Positions 50,730 to 59,727 of a stretch of 64,000 bases of DNA are shown piece after piece. The stretch's first letter is position 1. Every line of letters starts with the position of its first letter. The notes under the pieces were generated by a model. It made no database searches. It worked only from the letters and a program-made list of their open reading frames with translations, and had not been told where the DNA came from. The position numbers were made by a program, and so were the translations under genes. Source of the DNA: JAUPVO01 sp964420875 (GTDB lineage: Bacteria; Patescibacteriota; Minisyncoccia; Phycocordibacterales; UBA5272); assembly GCA_964420875.1 (NCBI GenBank), contig CAYQUK010000001.1:62001-126000 (forward strand), written 5' to 3'.

Positions 50730-51988
50730 TTTACATTTTTACCCACCACATATCCGCTGGTCCAGCATAGTTGCAGCGAGTATCCACCCGACGGGCGAGA
50801 AATATCAAATATATCCCCAGTCACATACAGATTGGGGTATATTTTTGACTGACATTTTTTCATATCTATTTCATTCAGATCTAGTCCTCCATCAGCAACC
50901 ACGGCTTTGTCATACCCCATCAGTCCATCTATATTCACAGGCATAGCTTTTAATAGATGAAGTATTCTCTTTCTATCTTCTTTTGTTATGCTATGTACTT
51001 TTGTTTCCGGCCAGTTATGCTTTACTTTTTCTAATAACTCGAGAACTCCAACAGATAAACCTTCTGGGAGTATTTCCTTGATAACATTTTTAAAAAGTTT
51101 ATTTTTATTATTATCAAAAGTTTCTATAATTTTCTTTTCTAATATATTAAAATCTGTAGCAGGGAATATATCTATCGTTGCGGTTACCAGACCTTCATGT
51201 AACAGGTCAGAGACTTTTTTAGAAGAGTTTAAAATGAGAGGCCCAGACAGTCCAAAATGTGTAAACAGTATGCGACCTTTTTTTGAGAATGATTTTATGT
51301 CGTCCACAAAGAAAGTTATCTTTGTTTCGTCTAGCGATGTGCCAGAGAGACTTTTGACCCAGGAGTCTGACACCGCTAGCGGTACCAGTCCTGGAGTAGA
51401 GTCCGATACCTTGTGTCCTATTTTTCGTAACAGTTTAAACCCATCCCCAGTAGATCCCGTTTCGGGGTGTGATTGGCCACCACTCGAGAGGACTATATTT
51501 TTAGCAAAATATTGACCGTTATTTGTATACACCCCTATGATTTCGTTTTCATTTTTTATAACGTCACGTACACTTGTTCCCATTTTGATTGTAATGTTTT
51601 CGTTTTGTACAAAGCTTTCCATCACTCTGTACACATCCAACGCCTTTTCACTTTTTGGGAATACTCTTTGCAAGTTTTGAGTGACGAGTGGCAGACCTCG
51701 CGACTCGAAAAATGTAAATGTGTCCGTGACTCCAAATTGCGCAAATGCTGAGTATAGATAGTCAGCGGCTGGTCCATAGTGAGAGAGTAGTTTGCGAATA
51801 TCTGGCTCATTGTTGGTGATATTGCATCTACCTCCACCAGTGATTTTGAGTTTCTTGCCAAGCTCACCATTTTTTTCTAGTAGCAAAACTTTTTTGCTCC
51901 TCTCTGCCGCTACACCTGCCGCCATCATTCCAGATGCCCCACCACCAATAACAAGAAGATCGTATATTGTATTGGGAGTTGTTTCCAT
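50726..51988 (-). CDS. HI0933-like flavoprotein (NAD(P)/FAD oxidoreductase)
   Basis: 420 residues. DLLVIGGGASGMMAAGVAAE (residues 10-29) binds FAD, followed by EKNGELGKKLKITGGGRCNI, the family signature, and a C-terminal TGDIFDISRPSGGYSLQLCW. The substrate is unknown. TAGAAT (minus, 51995-52000) is six bases before the ATG, and the divergent oxidase gene starts at 52021, 32 bases away. Confidence 0.93.
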   Translation of the reverse strand: METTPNTIYDLLVIGGGASGMMAAGVAAERSKKVLLLEKNGELGKKLKITGGGRCNITNNEPDIRKLLSHYGPAADYLYSAFAQFGVTDTFTFFESRGLPLVTQNLQRVFPKSEKALDVYRVMESFVQNENITIKMGTSVRDVIKNENEIIGVYTNNGQYFAKNIVLSSGGQSHPETGSTGDGFKLLRKIGHKVSDSTPGLVPLAVSDSWVKSLSGTSLDETKITFFVDDIKSFSKKGRILFTHFGLSGPLILNSSKKVSDLLHEGLVTATIDIFPATDFNILEKKIIETFDNNKNKLFKNVIKEILPEGLSVGVLELLEKVKHNWPETKVHSITKEDRKRILHLLKAMPVNIDGLMGYDKAVVADGGLDLNEIDMKKCQSKIYPNLYVTGDIFDISRPSGGYSLQLCWTSGYVVGKNVN

Positions 51989-51994
51989 TTGGCC

Positions 51995-52014
51995 ATTCTA
52001 ACATATGATACACT
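51995..52014. promoter_or_regulatory. Divergent -10 elements of the two flavoenzyme genes
   Basis: TAGAAT on the minus strand (51995-52000) and TACACT on the plus strand (52009-52014) each lie six bases before their start codons. Confidence 0.6.
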
Positions 52015-52020
52015 GTTTGC

Positions 52021-53679
52021 ATGTTGAGCAAGTTTGATATCAAGAGAGACGAAAAGACATTAGAAAAGAACTCTATCGACGCCTCTATATTTAGAATAGT
52101 TCCGAGTGGGGTATTTGCTCCGCGTGATAAAAATGAGCTTGTTAAATTTGTAAACGAAATCATCAAAATAAAAAAAGAAAATCCCAATGAAAAAATAAGT
52201 ATATCGAGTCGATCTGCTGGGACATGTATGAGTGGAGGGTCTCTCACCTCAGATCTATTAGTATCTTTTACCGAGCATTTGAATAACATAATAAAGATAG
52301 ACAAGAAAAACAAAACAATAGAGGTGGAGCCTGGTATGTATTATCGTGATATGGAGCGTGAGACTCTGAAAAGTGGACTCATATTGCCGAGCTATCCAGC
52401 ATCTCGCGAACTATGTGCCGTCGGAGGAATGATTGGTAACAATGCCGCAGGAGAAAAGACTTTTAAATATGGAAAGACTGATAAGTATATAGAAGAGATA
52501 GAAATGATATGTGCTGATGGTAATGCTTATAACTTTAAAGAAATATCTGGACCAGTACTAGACGATGTGTTACAAAATGATCACACATTTTACGGCGACA
52601 TACATCGTGCGGTGTATAAAATCATAAATGAAAACGAGGGAGAGATAGAAAAAAATAGACCGACAGTTACCAAAAACAGCTCGGGATATTATATTTGGAA
52701 TGTTTATAACAAAAATAGACACGCTATGAATCTGGCAAAGCTAATCTGTGGAGCCCAGGGTACATTTGGAGTGATGACAAAGTTTAAAATACAACTGATA
52801 GATGCGGAAGAAAAAAGTCGAATGGCAGTGGTATTTCTCGAGGACATTAATGATATGCCGATGATAGTCGAGAAAATATCACCCCTCGCTCCAGAGAGTT
52901 TCGAAGTGTTCGACGACCACACATTTCGTATAGCTATGAAGTTCCTCCCGCAGATTATAAAGAGACTCGGTGGCAGCATGTTTAGTCTAGCAAAGCTTTT
53001 TTGGCCAGAGTTCAAAATGCTTATCAGTGGCAATATACCAAAGATTGTAATGCTCATAGAGTTTGTAGAAAAAGACAGAGCTACACTTAACAAGAAAACC
53101 AGAGAAATAGAAAAGATTTTTAATACTATTCAAATGGATGAGGAGTTGGGAGATAGGATCAGTGCTCATATAGTTAGAACAGAAAGAGAGGCAAAAAAGT
53201 ATTGGGTATTTCGTCGCGAGTCATTCAATCTACTACGCAGCAAGTTAAAAGATGTACGAACTGTGCCATTTATTGAGGATGTAGTTGTGCGTTCTTATGA
53301 TCTCGCAACATTCCTTCCAAAATTTGAAGAGATACTAGATTCTGAAGATCTGGTATACACCATAGCAGGGCATGTTGGTGATGGAAATATACATGTTATA
53401 CCACTCATGAAATTAAGAGATGAGAAAAGTATAGAGCAGATCAAAAGTATCTCTGACAAAGTCTACACATTGGTGCAACAATATGGCGGGTCACTGTCTG
53501 GTGAGCATAATGACGGACTGATACGCTCGCCATTCCTCCATTACATGTACACCGACAAGATGTTAGATATTTTTAAACAGATAAAAAAAGCATTTGATCC
53601 TATGAATATTTTTAATCCAAACAAAAAGATAGATGTGTCTTGGGATTATGCAGAAAAGTTGATAGACAAGAGGAAATAG
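52021..53679 (+). CDS. FAD-linked oxidase, D-lactate/glycolate dehydrogenase type
   Basis: 552 residues. The FAD-binding PCMH domain has ISSRSAGTCMSGGSLTSDLL and the AVGGMIGNNAAGEKTFKYGK loop; the C-terminal domain shows the LVYTIAGHVGDGNIHVIPL metal/substrate motif and GSLSGEHNDGLIRSPFL. It oxidises a 2-hydroxy acid such as D-lactate and passes electrons on. The acceptor and exact substrate are not visible. TACACT lies six bases before the ATG. Confidence 0.9.
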   Translation: MLSKFDIKRDEKTLEKNSIDASIFRIVPSGVFAPRDKNELVKFVNEIIKIKKENPNEKISISSRSAGTCMSGGSLTSDLLVSFTEHLNNIIKIDKKNKTIEVEPGMYYRDMERETLKSGLILPSYPASRELCAVGGMIGNNAAGEKTFKYGKTDKYIEEIEMICADGNAYNFKEISGPVLDDVLQNDHTFYGDIHRAVYKIINENEGEIEKNRPTVTKNSSGYYIWNVYNKNRHAMNLAKLICGAQGTFGVMTKFKIQLIDAEEKSRMAVVFLEDINDMPMIVEKISPLAPESFEVFDDHTFRIAMKFLPQIIKRLGGSMFSLAKLFWPEFKMLISGNIPKIVMLIEFVEKDRATLNKKTREIEKIFNTIQMDEELGDRISAHIVRTEREAKKYWVFRRESFNLLRSKLKDVRTVPFIEDVVVRSYDLATFLPKFEEILDSEDLVYTIAGHVGDGNIHVIPLMKLRDEKSIEQIKSISDKVYTLVQQYGGSLSGEHNDGLIRSPFLHYMYTDKMLDIFKQIKKAFDPMNIFNPNKKIDVSWDYAEKLIDKRK

Positions 53680-53967
53680 TTATATCAACTTTATTTTTAC
53701 CTTGATTTCGTCCCCGTCCCAGACGTCTTCCTTTTTTCTGATAGCTGATTTGATCGACAACAAATACGTTCCGTTTTTGGTTTGAGGGAATAGGGCGGTG
53801 ATCCAAGATGTTTTGCCGAGTGTCGCCTCGACTTTTACAAACCCAGCACCATAGGTCCTAGCAGCTTTTTTGATTTTTGCCGCCACCTCTTTATCAACAT
53901 ATATAAAATGCCATCCACCCACACCAGGGTATATCCAAACTTTGCCAGCAATAGAAAAACTTTTCAT
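53680..53967 (-). CDS. DUF1905 domain protein
   Basis: 95 residues. The segments GVGGWHFIYVDKEVAAKI and KVEATLGKTSWITALFPQ with the ending KSAIRKKEDVWDGDEIKVKI match the DUF1905 beta-barrel family, which is found alone or with YdeI-like domains. Function unknown. Its stop codon abuts the stop of the oxidase gene. Confidence 0.85.
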   Translation of the reverse strand: MKSFSIAGKVWIYPGVGGWHFIYVDKEVAAKIKKAARTYGAGFVKVEATLGKTSWITALFPQTKNGTYLLSIKSAIRKKEDVWDGDEIKVKIKLI

Positions 53968-54026
53968 AACTTATCAACGTCGAAATTTGGTAATTTCTGA
54001 CGCGATTTTTACGTTTAAAAATCGGC

Positions 54027-54095
54027 TACCGGACTTGGAATCGAACCAAGATTAAAAGCTTCAAAGGCTTCTGTCCTACCTTTAGACGATCCGGT
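54027..54095 (-). tRNA. tRNA-Gln(UUG)
   Basis: Acceptor ACCGGAT/GTCCGGT, a short D-arm, anticodon stem GAAGC/GCTTT with loop CTTTGAA (anticodon TTG), T-arm CTTGG-TTCGATT-CCAAG. At 69 bases it is shorter than usual because the D-arm is small. No CCA is encoded. Confidence 0.9.
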
Positions 54096-54199
54096 AATTG
54101 AGAAACATAATAACACATAAATTTGATTTGCTTAAGTGGGCAAGATGGGTGTACACTCAGAATATTAAAAAATAAATTCTGCAAAATAATTTCAAAAAC

Positions 54200-54481
54200 A
54201 TGCCATTCGAATCTCCAAATAAAGCCCCTGAAGATATACCAGTTCTAACAGATAGAATAGAGGAGATAAATATGCCTATTTTAGAAATCCCACAAACAGA
54301 GCAAATGAGATTGGATACAGAGCGTATGGCAGCAGAAATAAGAGGTTTGTTGGATGTAAAATCTAGAGAGGAGGCAGAGGTTATGTTCCTCGCGGCTAAT
54401 GCAGACACTAAGGCGTTACTTAAAAGAGCTGCAGACATAGCGTCAATGACAGCAAGAGGTATAACAGTCAAGACTGCATAA
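54200..54481 (+). CDS. Small protein, 93 residues, unknown
   Basis: A polar, Pro-rich N-terminus (ESPNKAPEDIPVLTDRIEEI) is followed by a helical C-terminal half (AAEIRGLLDVKSREEAEVMF and so on). TACACT near 54153-54158 could be its -10, leaving a leader of about 33 bases. No cysteine, signal or membrane helix. No family recognised. Confidence 0.55.
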   Translation: MPFESPNKAPEDIPVLTDRIEEINMPILEIPQTEQMRLDTERMAAEIRGLLDVKSREEAEVMFLAANADTKALLKRAADIASMTARGITVKTA

Positions 54482-54525
54482 GGGGTTTGACCTGTAGTAT
54501 TTTAAGTGTTAGTTTGAATATATAA

Positions 54526-54816
54526 ATGAAGCAAATTATAAAGCAACTCCGTGATCTAGTACGCGCCAGCAACCTTTCTTATCCAGAGGTTAGGGCTTTT
54601 GAGGCAGGTATTTCAACGCTTCCACTCGAAAATCAAGTAGAACTGTACAGACTTTTTAATACTTTCCCAGACCTGATATATCCAACATTTGTGAACTATA
54701 TGGCAAAACGTCGTGCTGTGGAGACTGGTGCTGATTGGGATGATGCAGTTGATGCTGAGTTAAAATTCCTCGAGACATACATAGAAGGTAAACGCGTAGG
54801 AGACGAGGTCAAATAG
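54526..54816 (+). CDS. Small protein, 96 residues, unknown
   Basis: A helical, mildly basic start (KQIIKQLRDLVRASNLSYPE) is followed by a PLENQVELYRLFNTFPDLIY segment and an acidic end. TTGACC (54487-54492), a 17-base spacer and TAGTTT (54510-54515) leave ten bases before the ATG. It sits just before rnr. No family recognised. Confidence 0.6.
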   Translation: MKQIIKQLRDLVRASNLSYPEVRAFEAGISTLPLENQVELYRLFNTFPDLIYPTFVNYMAKRRAVETGADWDDAVDAELKFLETYIEGKRVGDEVK

Positions 54817-54831
54817 TGTTAGAATATGGCG

Positions 54832-56736
54832 ATGACATATCACGGCACCGTTGCGATAACAAAAGACACTGATGCATATGTGCGCGTACCCGAGCTCGAT
54901 TACGAGAGCATTTTTGTTAGCAATATACACATGCACACCGCTCTTCAGGGTGACAAGGTGGAGGTAGAAGTGATTGGCAAGGATGCAGAGGGGAAAATGT
55001 TTGGAAAGATCATCAATATCGAGTCTCGTGGTAAACGTGCTCATGCTGGAATGTTAAAAGAGGAGAATGGTGTATACGTGCTCGTTCCTCATGACAAGAA
55101 AACATATATCAATATTTTGATAAAAAAAGAAATGGCTATGGGTGCAGAGCCAGGAATGAAAGTTGCCGCAGAGATAACAGAATGGAAAGATCAACGCGAG
55201 ATGCCATGGGGTCGGGTTATCAAAGTCTTAGGTCGTCCAGGTGAAAACAATGCCGAGATGCTTGCGTATGCCATCGAGCGAGGATTTGACGATCAACACA
55301 CAGGAGCAGTAGCAGAGGAGGCAAAGGCTATACAGAAAAAAGGCATAGTGCCTGAGGACCTTATCGGTCGCAAGGACTTTAGAGAGATATTAACGTTCAC
55401 CATTGACCCGGCTGATGCTCAGGATTTTGACGACGCCATATCATTTAAATATCTCGATGATGGGAAATACGAAGTTGGTATACATATCGCCGATGTGAGC
55501 TATTATGTGGCCCCTGGGACACATCTAGACGAGGAGGCTATAGAGCGTGAGACATCAGTGTATCTGGTTGACCGCTGTATACCGATGTTGCCAGAGGAAC
55601 TTTCTAATGATTTATGTTCTCTTGTTGAGGGTAAGGATAGACTTGTAATGAGTGCAGTGTTCGTAATGGATGATGAGGCCAATGTACATAGTGAGTGGTA
55701 CGGCAGATCAGTAATACACAGCGCAAAAAGATTTACATATGAGAATGCTCAAGAGTCCATGAATACTGGTGGAATACATAGCAAAGAGCTAAATATTTTA
55801 AATGCGATGGCAAAGAAAATGACTGTAGCCAGATTTGAAAATGGAGCATTGTCACTAGACAGTGAAGAGGTAAAGTTCAAACTTGATGAAAATGGCAAGC
55901 CTGTGGACGTGTATATAAAGGTCCGCGGTGATACCAACAAGATGATAGAGGAGCTGATGCTACTCGCAAACAAAAAGGTGAGTGAGTTCATCACAAACAG
56001 TCAGACATTAAAACATCCAGTATGTGTGTATCGTATTCATGATAAGCCAGACGCTGAGAAGATGCATGACCTAGATCTATTCATACGCGCTCTCGGATAC
56101 AAAGTTAGATTCATAGATGGTGCTATACCTTCACAGGACCTCAATGAGCTGCTCAAAAAAGTGGAAGGTAAACCAGAAAAAGATCTACTCCAAACCAATA
56201 TCACTCGCAGTATGCAAAAGGCGGTATATAGTACTAATAATGTTGGGCATTATGGATTGGCATTCAAATATTACTCCCACTTTACATCTCCTATTCGTCG
56301 TTACCCGGATGTGCTGACACACAGACTGCTTAATAGGATATTACAAAAAGATATGCCGACAGAGCAGGAGTTGTCACCACTTGAAAAGATATGTGCACAT
56401 GCGAGTTCTCGTGAGAAGGAGGCGGCAGACGCAGAGCGTGGCAGTATCAAGTACAAACAGGTAGAGTATATGAGTGACCGCATTGGTCAGGAGTTTGTTG
56501 GTGTTGTGAGCGGTGTATCTAAATGGGGTATATTTGTTGAGGAGAAAAAGTCTAAATGCGAGGGCATGATCAGACTGCGCGACCTGGGGGATGACTTTTA
56601 TACATACGATGAGAAAAATCAGCGTGTGTTCGGTGAGCGTGGAGGCAAAGAGTGGAAGATTGGCGACCTGCTACAAATCAAAGTCAAATCCGCCGACCTC
56701 GAAACCCGCCAAATTGATTACCAGATCATCGGCTAG
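54832..56736 (+). CDS. rnr: Ribonuclease R (RNB-family exoribonuclease)
   Basis: 634 residues from ATG 54832. An ATG six bases upstream lies directly against TAGAAT (54820-54825), so I take the later one, which is six bases past the box. Cold-shock-like domains precede the RNB domain, whose catalytic aspartates are in FTIDPADAQDFDDAISF near residue 190. YSHFTSPIRRYPDVLTHRLL near 485 is the RNB end, and a C-terminal S1 domain (VGVVSGVSKWGIFVEEKKSK) binds RNA. It degrades structured RNA 3' to 5'. Confidence 0.94.
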   Translation: MTYHGTVAITKDTDAYVRVPELDYESIFVSNIHMHTALQGDKVEVEVIGKDAEGKMFGKIINIESRGKRAHAGMLKEENGVYVLVPHDKKTYINILIKKEMAMGAEPGMKVAAEITEWKDQREMPWGRVIKVLGRPGENNAEMLAYAIERGFDDQHTGAVAEEAKAIQKKGIVPEDLIGRKDFREILTFTIDPADAQDFDDAISFKYLDDGKYEVGIHIADVSYYVAPGTHLDEEAIERETSVYLVDRCIPMLPEELSNDLCSLVEGKDRLVMSAVFVMDDEANVHSEWYGRSVIHSAKRFTYENAQESMNTGGIHSKELNILNAMAKKMTVARFENGALSLDSEEVKFKLDENGKPVDVYIKVRGDTNKMIEELMLLANKKVSEFITNSQTLKHPVCVYRIHDKPDAEKMHDLDLFIRALGYKVRFIDGAIPSQDLNELLKKVEGKPEKDLLQTNITRSMQKAVYSTNNVGHYGLAFKYYSHFTSPIRRYPDVLTHRLLNRILQKDMPTEQELSPLEKICAHASSREKEAADAERGSIKYKQVEYMSDRIGQEFVGVVSGVSKWGIFVEEKKSKCEGMIRLRDLGDDFYTYDEKNQRVFGERGGKEWKIGDLLQIKVKSADLETRQIDYQIIG

Positions 56737-56791
56737 CCTAGCTTTTACATTTTTGGACTTTGTGTTATAATACTTTCACTTATATATTTAT

Positions 56792-57088
56792 ATGCTAAAA
56801 ATTCGTCTACAAAGAATCGGTCGCAAGAATGACCCACATTTCCGTCTAGTGGTTACTCCTCATTACCTAAAACCAAAAACTACTCAATACACAGAGATAC
56901 TCGGTACTTATAATGTTAAGGCTGGTATATTCGAATGCAAGGCTGACCGCGTAAAATACTGGATGGGTGTAGGAGCTCAAGCTAGTCCAACTGTTTATAA
57001 TCTACTGATTTCAAAAGGAGTATTAGAAGGTAGAAAGATCAACGTTCTTCCAAAGAAGTCACCTGTTAAAAAAGAGGCAGCTAAATAG
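56792..57088 (+). CDS. rpsP: 30S ribosomal protein bS16
   Basis: 98 residues. LKIRLQRIGRKNDPHFRLVV and YTEILGTYNVK are the family signature; the C-terminus has a short Lys-rich tail. It binds 16S rRNA near h15/h17. TATAAT (56766-56771) is 20 bases upstream. It starts the rpsP-khpA-trmD set. RimM, usually next in this set, is absent. Confidence 0.96.
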   Translation: MLKIRLQRIGRKNDPHFRLVVTPHYLKPKTTQYTEILGTYNVKAGIFECKADRVKYWMGVGAQASPTVYNLLISKGVLEGRKINVLPKKSPVKKEAAK

Positions 57089-57127
57089 CTCTCTATTTGT
57101 TACACTGTTAACATAACAATTAAATAT

Positions 57128-57430
57128 ATGCACAAAGATCAAGAATTCGTAGAATACGTGGTTAAATCTATCGTTGATAATCCTGACAAGGTAGTAGTGA
57201 CTAGAAAGGTGGATGAGATGGGGGTTTTGATTACTCTGGATGTTGATGGAGCTGATATGCCAAAGGTTATCGGAAAGATGGGCAATACTGCAAAGGCAAT
57301 ACGCACAATACTCCGTGTTGTAGGAATGAAGAATAACGCCCGTGTGAATCTAAAGATCAACGAGCCAGCAGGCAGTACTCATGTACAAAACGCAGCAGCT
57401 CCAGTTGAAGACTCATTTATACACGAGTAA
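57128..57430 (+). CDS. khpA: KH-domain RNA-binding protein, KhpA type
   Basis: 100 residues. A single KH domain with VVTRKVDEMGVLITLDVDG and the GxxG loop in VIGKMGNTAKAIRTIL. KhpA, usually with KhpB, binds many RNAs. It has a C-terminal tail of about 20 residues after the fold. It lies between rpsP and trmD, its common position. Confidence 0.9.
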   Translation: MHKDQEFVEYVVKSIVDNPDKVVVTRKVDEMGVLITLDVDGADMPKVIGKMGNTAKAIRTILRVVGMKNNARVNLKINEPAGSTHVQNAAAPVEDSFIHE

Positions 57431-57468
57431 TATAGACAAAGTTAGAAAAATAGGTTATTGTTAGGCCC

Positions 57469-58182
57469 GTGAAGACACGGGCTTTAACATTCCATATAGT
57501 TACTATTTTCCCAGACATGTTCGTGTCTTATTTTGCTGAGAGTATAATTTCGCGTGCGATAGAAAATAAGTTGATAGATGTAAAGACATATGCATTGCGT
57601 GAATATACAACTGACAAGCATCGCCGTGTGGACGGCAGACCTTATGCTGGTGGGCCAGGAATGGTGATGTGGGTAGACCCGATAATCAACTGTGTAGACA
57701 AGATAAAGAAAGAGATAGAAAAGAAAGATAAAAAATCTAAAACAAATTCAAAAACTAAAATAGTGATATTCTCTCCAGGTGGCGAGGACTTTGATACATC
57801 TATTGCTAAAAAGTCTGCTAAAAATTATACAGATATTATTTTTATATGTGGCAGATACGAAGGCATAGACGCGAGAGTGAAAAAGATTTTAAAGGCCAGT
57901 GAATGGAGTATCGGTAACTATGTATTAACTGGTGGCGAGTTGCCAGCTATGGTCTGTATAGATTCAATATCGAGACAAGTAAAAGGCGTTCTGAATGATG
58001 AGAATAGCCTGGAGGAGAGTAGAATCAGTACTCATGAGATATATGCCCGCCCAGAGATTTACGAGTATGCAGATAAAAAGTATAAAGTACCAAAGGTATT
58101 GCTCAGTGGCAATCATAAGTTAATAGAGGATTGGAAAAAAGAGTCTCTAGCAAAGATACAAAGCAAAAATAAAATGTTATAA
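57469..58182 (+). CDS. trmD: tRNA (guanine-N1)-methyltransferase
   Basis: 237 residues from GTG 57469. FHIVTIFPDMFVSYFAESII opens the SPOUT fold, GRPYAGGPGMVMWVDP follows, and the trefoil-knot region is FICGRYEGIDARVKK then IGNYVLTGGELPAMVCID. It methylates G37 next to the anticodon to keep reading frame. TATTGT (57456-57461) lies seven bases before the GTG. Length normal. Confidence 0.96.
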   Translation: MKTRALTFHIVTIFPDMFVSYFAESIISRAIENKLIDVKTYALREYTTDKHRRVDGRPYAGGPGMVMWVDPIINCVDKIKKEIEKKDKKSKTNSKTKIVIFSPGGEDFDTSIAKKSAKNYTDIIFICGRYEGIDARVKKILKASEWSIGNYVLTGGELPAMVCIDSISRQVKGVLNDENSLEESRISTHEIYARPEIYEYADKKYKVPKVLLSGNHKLIEDWKKESLAKIQSKNKML

Positions 58183-58194
58183 TCCTCCGTATTC

Positions 58195-58267
58195 GCCGTC
58201 GTAGCTCAGTTGGTAGAGCACGTCATTGGTAATGACGAGGTCACCGGTTCAATCCCGGTCGTCGGCT
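58195..58267 (+). tRNA. tRNA-Thr(GGU)
   Basis: Acceptor GCCGTCG/CGTCGGC with a T-T mismatch at the fifth pair, D-arm GCTC/GAGC, anticodon stem CGTCA/TGACG with loop TTGGTAA (anticodon GGT), T-loop TTCAATC. TATAAT (58178-58183) lies 11 bases upstream. CCA is not encoded. Confidence 0.93.
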
Positions 58268-58351
58268 CAAAATCTTGTTTGTGTTTTAAATTTGTTTGAT
58301 GTAGTATCGAAAATAGACCCCGTAAACATTCGAAACAATTTGGAGGCAAGC

Positions 58352-58702
58352 ATGATAAATTACTTTGTCTATGTAAGAAGGACTCACTCATACGTTGCCG
58401 AGTCAATCGGGCAACTTCTCGGTCCAGAGTTTAATGAAAAGGTGAGGGAGAATTGTGTTTCTAAGAAACGTCGCGGTACAGCCGAATCCAAGATCAGTGT
58501 AGTCCAGGTTACACTGGAGCAAGCGAGACAGATACTCGCAAAATGGCCGGACAGTGTAAAGTTCTACCGTGAACAAAAAGAAGGAAAAGCCAATGGTGCC
58601 GGTCGCTTGACTCTGATAGAGGTCAACAAAAAGGACTTATCTGGTCAAAATCAGAGATTGAGGGATATGACTCAAAAAATGAAGAAAGTTAAAAACGCAT
58701 GA
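58352..58702 (+). CDS. Small basic protein, 116 residues, unknown
   Basis: The start at ATG 58352 is set by TGGAGG five bases before it; an earlier ATG lies inside the tRNA. The start region is INYFVYVRRTHSYVAESIGQ, followed by helical basic sequence ending KKMKKVKNA. No signal peptide or cysteine pair. It ends in TGA, with a TAA one codon later, and follows tRNA-Thr by 84 bases, with a strong terminator behind it. It is part of the foreign-looking class. No family recognised. Confidence 0.6.
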   Translation: MINYFVYVRRTHSYVAESIGQLLGPEFNEKVRENCVSKKRRGTAESKISVVQVTLEQARQILAKWPDSVKFYREQKEGKANGAGRLTLIEVNKKDLSGQNQRLRDMTQKMKKVKNA

Positions 58703-58716
58703 GCGTAATTCTCACT

Positions 58717-58741
58717 CAAAAGCCGGCTCGCCGGCTTTTTG
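58717..58741 (+). terminator. Terminator after the tRNA-Thr cassette
   Basis: CAAAAGCCGG/CCGGCTTTTTG hairpin with loop CTCG and T-run. Confidence 0.88.
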
Positions 58742-58766
58742 TTTTGAGATAATATATACTAGGTTT

Positions 58767-59705
58767 GTGAAAAAGATTTTATATTTAATAGTTTTTATTT
58801 TGGTAATAGTTGGTATATTTTTCTTATTAAAAACTAAAACTAGTTTTCATTTTCAAAATCAAATTGGAACAAATATTGTGGGAAGTAAAACAGAGACAAA
58901 AAACCATCAAAAGATAATGTTCGTCGGCGATATTATGGTTGGCAGATATGTGGAGACGTTGATTGATAAAAATGGATTTGAATATATGTTCGCATCTGTC
59001 ACGTCAATGTTCATGGATACGCTCACAATTGGTAATCTCGAGGGTCCGATACCGGCCGTGCATCAGCATACCAGTAATCTTGGTTTTCAATTTTCATTTA
59101 GAAAGGACATCATACAAAAGTTATCAGACATTGGTCTCGACGTTGTGTCTCTCGCTAACAATCATGGATATGATCATGGTGCTGCTGGATACAAGAACAC
59201 TAAAAAAGTATTAGATGAGATGAGTATGGGATATTTTGGTAACTATGTGAATACTGCTAATGATTATTTTGAGACAGAGCTCGACGATCACAAAGTAATA
59301 GTGTTTGGTATTAATGTTGTGGTTGATAATTTTGACAGAGATGCTGAAGTAGAAAAAGCGAAAAGCTTGGCGCAAGCAAACTCCGACTCATTAGTTGTCG
59401 CATTTATGCATTGGGGTAATGAGTATGATGTGATACATAATGCGTATCAAGAAAAATTAGCAGAAGACCTGATCGATGGTGGGGTGGACCTAATAATCGG
59501 CGCACATCCGCATGTTGTGCAGGATATCGGGTATTATAAAGGTGTGCCTATTTATTATTCACTTGGTAATTTTGTTTTCGATCAATATTTCTCTAAAAAC
59601 ACTCAAGAGGGGATAGTGGTCCTGGTTGATGTTGTTGACGGGCATGTAAAATTTGAGGAGAAACATATAAAGATAGACCGCAGCAGGCCGTATTTCGTTG
59701 ATTAG
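58767..59705 (+). CDS. CapA-like metallophosphatase-fold surface protein
   Basis: 312 residues. An N-terminal membrane helix (ILYLIVFILVIVGIFFLL) anchors a CapA/PgsA domain: FVGDIMVGRYVETLI, IGNLEGPI, VSLANNHGYDHGAAGY, GAHPHVVQDIGYYKGVPIYY and YSLGNFVFDQ. Members take part in poly-gamma-glutamate capsule formation, but most are of unknown role. The start is GTG 58767, six bases after TATACT (58755-58760). Confidence 0.9.
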   Translation: MKKILYLIVFILVIVGIFFLLKTKTSFHFQNQIGTNIVGSKTETKNHQKIMFVGDIMVGRYVETLIDKNGFEYMFASVTSMFMDTLTIGNLEGPIPAVHQHTSNLGFQFSFRKDIIQKLSDIGLDVVSLANNHGYDHGAAGYKNTKKVLDEMSMGYFGNYVNTANDYFETELDDHKVIVFGINVVVDNFDRDAEVEKAKSLAQANSDSLVVAFMHWGNEYDVIHNAYQEKLAEDLIDGGVDLIIGAHPHVVQDIGYYKGVPIYYSLGNFVFDQYFSKNTQEGIVVLVDVVDGHVKFEEKHIKIDRSRPYFVD

Positions 59706-59727
59706 CAAATTGTGTTATATTTTAGAG

